In this document: positions 60,085 to 64,000 of the stretch, piece by piece
How the letters are laid out: each line of letters opens with the position of its first letter
Numbering within the stretch: position 1 is the stretch's first letter
Assembly: GCA_038501625.1 (NCBI GenBank)
Contig: JAZAYU010000013.1
Coordinates: 9,238,001-9,302,000, forward strand
DNA: 64,000 nt
Direction: 5' to 3'
Source: Corbicula japonica
Lineage: Eukaryota; Mollusca; Bivalvia; Venerida; Cyrenidae
Program-made: the position numbers and the translations under genes
The notes under the pieces: model-generated
What the model saw: only the letters and a program-made list of their open reading frames with translations
Databases searched by the model: none
Told to the model about the DNA's origin: nothing

Positions 60085-61360
60085 AAGACATATCTTTCTT
60101 GTTGCGACAAACATGTCCCCCACACAACCAAATATTGTGACCTAATGTCAAGATGAGTCAAGATGAATCTATAATAATTATATATACTCTTTCCTTTTTA
60201 TCAAACTAATCAAAACAAATGCTATAGTCTGCAAACTATGGTTTTGCGTCATGTGTAAACCAGAAAAAGACTATTAACAATCTCCCTTGCAAATAAATTA
60301 TTCAACAGAACATTAAAGGGTTATATGCAAGTCTGTCATAATTATACGGTGAAAAACACAACAATAAACTTTGTCATTATTGTACGTATTCACATCAACC
60401 CTTGGGGGAGGGTGCAGACATATTATTTAAAGCAGGCAAGATATATCGTTAATATAAATAGAGCGGCAAACCAAGATTATGTTTATTGCGCACAGAAAAT
60501 AGCTGGAAGTTATGGAAAAAATATATATATCTATTTCATCAATAATTTTCTATTTGATTTTCATAGTTCATTAGTTGAGATATTTTGCTTCCTACAGTAT
60601 CGGTTCATGTTCTTTCTTTCATTTACGAACTTAAAATGTATTTCCGTAATGTACTTGCTATTTAAAATTAATACGAATGAATGAATCAATTATAAAGTCT
60701 TTGCATTCTAGGACCTTAACACCCACAGAAAAGAATTAAAACGAAAAGGCGAAATTATGCTGATTATTTATTGCATTCAACAGACTAATGCAAACATTTC
60801 GCAATGTCTTAAGACCAACATCACAATTGTTTATGTTATGGATATATTCTTTTTCGTTTGAGGCATGCAGGGATTTTCCTCACAAGTTTATGTCTCTTTC
60901 TTAATTTAAATAATAAATATAATACTCTGACAGTAAATTTCACAAAATACTGATCACAAAACGTGTATCATTATCGAAGTAAATAACACTATAATCATGT
61001 TCGCGGAAGATCACCTTCACAAAATGTTGGTAATACGGAACGGTATTCATCGAGAACTGCATTTCACATGAAAGATTTATCGCACTCTCTGGAATGAGTT
61101 TGTGAAATGAGCTTCATTTGGAAAAAGATGACAGTTGTGGCCATTTTTGCAATAAAATGGTTTCATGATTTTACATTTTATGTGACATGACAATTAGACA
61201 TTTTTTAATGGTTTTTATTAGACTAGTTAAATGTACTTTCGTAAGTGTAACTTAAGCGCACAAGAAACAATTAGGCACAAAAGCAATCGCAATTTCTCTG
61301 ACCACGAAAACAACGACCGGCATCTCAAACATAAATGAAATTTGTTTGTGTTTTGAACAA
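60085..61360. other. AT-rich stretch without a recognised gene
   Basis: A 119-residue frame at 60325-60684 has no recognisable motif or splice context. Nothing else is supported. Confidence 0.5.
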
Positions 61361-61364
61361 GTTT

Positions 61365-61430
61365 GTTCATATGAGAACCTATTGGGCAAGTGTGGTGTTC
61401 GTGTACACCTTAAACAAAGAAATACCTGAA
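61365..61430 (-). repeat. Family A fragment, decayed
   Basis: ATATGAGAACCTATTGGGCA and AGTGTGGTGTTCGTGTACAC match the GAGAACCTGTTGGGGCAAGT block of family A. Confidence 0.45.
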
Positions 61431-61489
61431 AGCATATCCGATTGCTACGGTGTTTCGTCTGGACAAACTTACTTTTTTCTCTTCCTTTA

Positions 61490-61640
61490 CCGCGATGCAC
61501 GATGGTACGACGGTTAAATCACGATCGTACGATGGCACGATGATGAAAACGCGATGGCACAATGGCGAAACCACGATGGCGCAATGGTGAAAACACGAAG
61601 ATACGGTGGTACGATGGTAAAAATGCGATGTTATATCGCG
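61490..61640 (+). repeat. Imperfect short tandem repeat around CGATGGCACGATGG
   Basis: Variants of ACGATGG(C/T)ACGATGG followed by T(G/T)AAAA(C/T) recur about seven times with unequal lengths. No coding frame is maintained. Confidence 0.65.
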
Positions 61641-62059
61641 GTTTCATCAGAAACAGTCAAAACGAAGAGAGGAAAATGGAGTATGGGTTAAAAAGAACAA
61701 AGAAAAAACACGTGTAAATGAAAGTCTCATTACATTCTTTGTTGACAAACTTAAGGAAGTGTTTATATACTGATTAATGAAAAGCAATCAATCAAAGAGT
61801 TCGGAAAGTATTTCAAATGCTGTCGTTATTTAAGGAACGATTCTTGTTTGTTTTTATTCATTAAGAAAAAGCTGCTGGATAATTCACATTGATCTTTCTC
61901 GGCGTTAACTGTCTAAGCTGGCGTTTGACCTAGTTTTCACATAAATGTCGTAAAAAATACGTTGTTTTTTTTAATTTGTTTGCAGAAGGAAAATTTAGAA
62001 AGCAGTGAGTTGATTACTATTCCTGAAACAATATTTTACACACAGATTGAAACGCCTTA

Positions 62060-62140
62060 GTTCTCTTCCTCTCTTTATTTTCGCTGCGTGGGGATGCTGT
62101 GTTTTCTGAGTGTGGCTATACCTGATCTGAATATTTCACT
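62060..62140 (-). repeat. Family A conserved-end fragment
   Basis: TTTCGCTGCGTGGGGATGCT, GAGTGTGGCTATACCTGATC and TGAATATTTCACTTTTTGC match the family A terminus. Confidence 0.7.
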
Positions 62141-62619
62141 TTTTGCACAATCCCTAATTTTTTGTTTTTATTTTCACCAAATTTATCAAAATCAAGTTCG
62201 ATGACAAAGTAAATAAAATTCATTTTTTATTTCTATTGTCCTTATAGTGACCCAAAATTATTTATCAAGTGTCTGTTTATCTGTTTATCTTTTTTCAAAT
62301 ATTCTTATTATTGTTTACTGGCATAAGCATCTAAGGTTGTCATAATTGTGTGGTTTTGGTAATAGTTTTCAACTTTTCTTTGTCTAAGCATTTGTCGTTC
62401 TTACCGCCTTATGCATACCATCGTTTGCGATGGCTCGAAATTGTAATGTTTATTGGTGTAAATACTGTGTTACGCTGAACCCAGGGCCAGTAATATGCAA
62501 TTCCATTACTTCCCAAGAACAGACTCAATGTTCTCTTAAAAAAAGATAATCTTTGCATGAATATTTCGATATTTGAAATTGGATACGAGCAATAATGATA
62601 TTCGTCAATGACAAATATC

Positions 62620-63175
62620 TGTGAAATAGATGAAAAAGGAACTTTGAAAACCACATAACAAGACAAATATGAAAATATTGCAGGCTCGGTTTCATTAAGC
62701 CAGTTCATGGGCAGTAATGGAAATGCATATAAATGTCCCTGTCGCAAAGCCGCGGGTTGAGCAGAATTCAATATTTACACCAGTAAATAGTACAATTTTG
62801 ATTCCTCCCAAACGATGATATGCATACGGCGGTAAACATGGAACCTTCAAAGCGGGTTTTTCTTTTTAAATTAATACCACTCCATGTGCAGCGGCATACG
62901 GTCCCTTGATAAAAGAATGGGTTTTGCCTAAAGGAAACAAAAATTATTGGCGCAACTAAACAAAATAGAATTTCGACAGGGGATCTGAGCCTACATAAAT
63001 CCTGCATATTAAAAACAACCCCAAAGGCAAAATTTTAAAAGCAGGATGTATACCATTGGAGTGATTGAACAATATCCGAATCTATATTGACTGGGATATT
63101 GAAACTTCCCATTTATAAACTGGCCGAAATATTCAAACAAAAGTATTTTGAAGTACTTTTGACATGGTACATAAG
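62620..63175 (+). repeat. Family C repeat, long copy
   Basis: Landmarks in order: GGAACTTTGAAAACCACATA, ATTGCAGGCTCGGTTTCATT, GCCGCGGGTTGAGCAGAATT, AGTACAATTTTGATTCC, GACAGGGGATCTGAGC, CCAAAGGCAAAATTTTAAAA, GACTGGGATATTGAAACTTC and AAACTGGCCGAAATATT. It is collinear with 11400-11930. Confidence 0.8.
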
Positions 63176-63569
63176 CATACATGTAGTTTATAAGTGAGAT
63201 ATCACGTTCATTCCAGACGAAAGTGTATTAAAATTGTTTCACACTGGAAGAGGATGAGTTTTGTTACATTAAAAATTTGTCGCAATATTTTCCGTTATAA
63301 ATTTGTTAAGCTTTGAAATTTTCGATAATTTCATAATGTCCTTTTATCCAATTTCTCTGAACATTGTGATTCAAATGAAAATTCATTTAGGGAGTAAGTT
63401 TCGAGAAAATAGGTGGGTCGGGGTTACATTACATTGCCAACTTGTATATATTTATTCTTGAGAATATGATGGAGAAGTTCTTTGGTAGCTCTACTTGTTT
63501 ACATCCAGTTAAGATTGCGTTGAAAGGTTGTGTTGGCTGGATGTGATTTTACATAAGATTTTTATGAAA

Positions 63570-63605
63570 ATGTCAAATATGCGTATCCGGAATAGCCACA
63601 CCCAG
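63570..63605 (+). repeat. Family A conserved-end fragment
   Basis: TGTCAAATATGCGTATCCGG followed by AATAGCCACACCCAG matches the family A terminus and nothing beyond. Confidence 0.6.
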
Positions 63606-63690
63606 ACTGTCATAATCGTAAAATCGAAATTTTAAAGCAGTTCGTAATAACAAATTATTAAAAAAACAACAGTATATGCATGCATTCACA

Positions 63691-64000
63691 TCTTGATATT
63701 GTGTGTTCAGAAATGAAAATGGATCTTTGGAAACTTCTTAACACGACAAATGAAAAAGTCAGACTCAGACTAAGTGAGTTTAATTGAGTCTTTTTATGGG
63801 TAATTATGGAAATGCAAATTCTGCCAACGTCACCTATCCCGTGTCTTGATATTTTGTTTTAAGAAATGAAAATGGATCGTTGGAAACTTCTTAACACGAC
63901 AAATGAAATAATCAGACTCAGACTAAGTGAGTTTAATTGAGTCTTTTTATTGATAATTATGGAAATTCAAATTACTGCCAACGTCACCTATCCCGTGTCT
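63691..64000 (+). repeat. 153-bp tandem array, family C-related, runs off the window
   Basis: TCTTGATATTGTGTGTTCAG at 63691 recurs as TCTTGATATTTTGTTTTAAG at 63844, exactly 153 bp later. The rest of the unit, including GTCAGACTCAGACTAAGTGA in the first copy, is also repeated, and a third unit seems to start at 63997. GGAAACTTCTTAACACGACA resembles the family C start (TTTGAAAGCC, ACACGACA). Confidence 0.85.

Noticed and set aside
60325..60684. 119-codon plus-strand frame
   Set aside because: AT-rich, no motif, no conserved context; hydrophobic content follows from base composition.
62409..62771. 120-codon minus-strand frame
   Set aside because: Partly antisense to a family C repeat; the frame is not kept in the collinear copy at 11.4 kb.

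Overview
The window is AT-rich, gene-poor, repeat-dense eukaryotic DNA. Signs of a eukaryote are GT-AG exon borders, poly(A) signals, fossil eukaryotic transposons, minisatellites and foldback elements. The retroelement remnant at 8.6 kb and the overall repeat style resemble what I know from bivalve molluscs. That assignment is an inference from memory, and I cannot name a species. Most open frames over 60 codons look like chance frames or frames inside repeats.

Coding content I can support: (1) Two paralogous first coding exons on the minus strand (29912-30438 and 40952-41478) of an MFS transporter resembling the SLC43 amino-acid transporter family. Each is exactly 527 bp and ends at a conserved GTAAGT donor. 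A possible downstream exon lies at about 21.3-21.5 kb. (2) Two plus-strand candidate terminal exons, at 45673-45800 and 47799/47883-48062. (3) A broken reverse-transcriptase C-terminal region at 8584-9132. (4) A decayed PIF/Harbinger (HARBI1-like) transposase on the minus strand at about 33.64-34.79 kb.

The rest is built mainly from repeats. I name the families here as A to E. Family A is about 370-400 bp, with one conserved end (GTGAAATATGCATATCAGG, then AATCGCCACA), and has at least 15 full or partial copies. Family B is a foldback MITE of about 145 bp containing GATTGGCTGAAATGGCGAC, with 7 copies. Family C is about 500 bp, marked by GCAGGCTCGGTTTGATT. Family D is a terminal-inverted-repeat element whose end is AAGGCATTGCTCCGTTCGC. 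Family E is a dispersed segment of about 1 kb that seems to derive from coding sequence.

Layout: 0-8 kb is mostly unique AT-rich DNA with a nested B-in-C palindrome at 3 kb. At 8-9.6 kb the RT remnant sits between inverted A copies. 9.6-19 kb is nearly featureless. 19-30 kb holds B, D and a 640-bp hairpin insertion, then SLC43-like exon 1. At 30.8-31.3 kb there is a 44-bp satellite. 33-38 kb holds the Harbinger fossil and a 1-kb duplication split by a GC-rich minisatellite. 38.5-39.2 kb is a 25-bp minisatellite. 41 kb holds the second SLC43-like exon. 45-48 kb holds the candidate terminal exons. 50-54.4 kb holds a 49-bp tandem array, a recurrent 12-mer and an inverted satellite. 58-64 kb holds a 246-bp direct duplication, C copies and the start of a 153-bp tandem array that runs off the window.

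I see no prokaryotic operon, CRISPR array, rRNA gene or intact tRNA gene.
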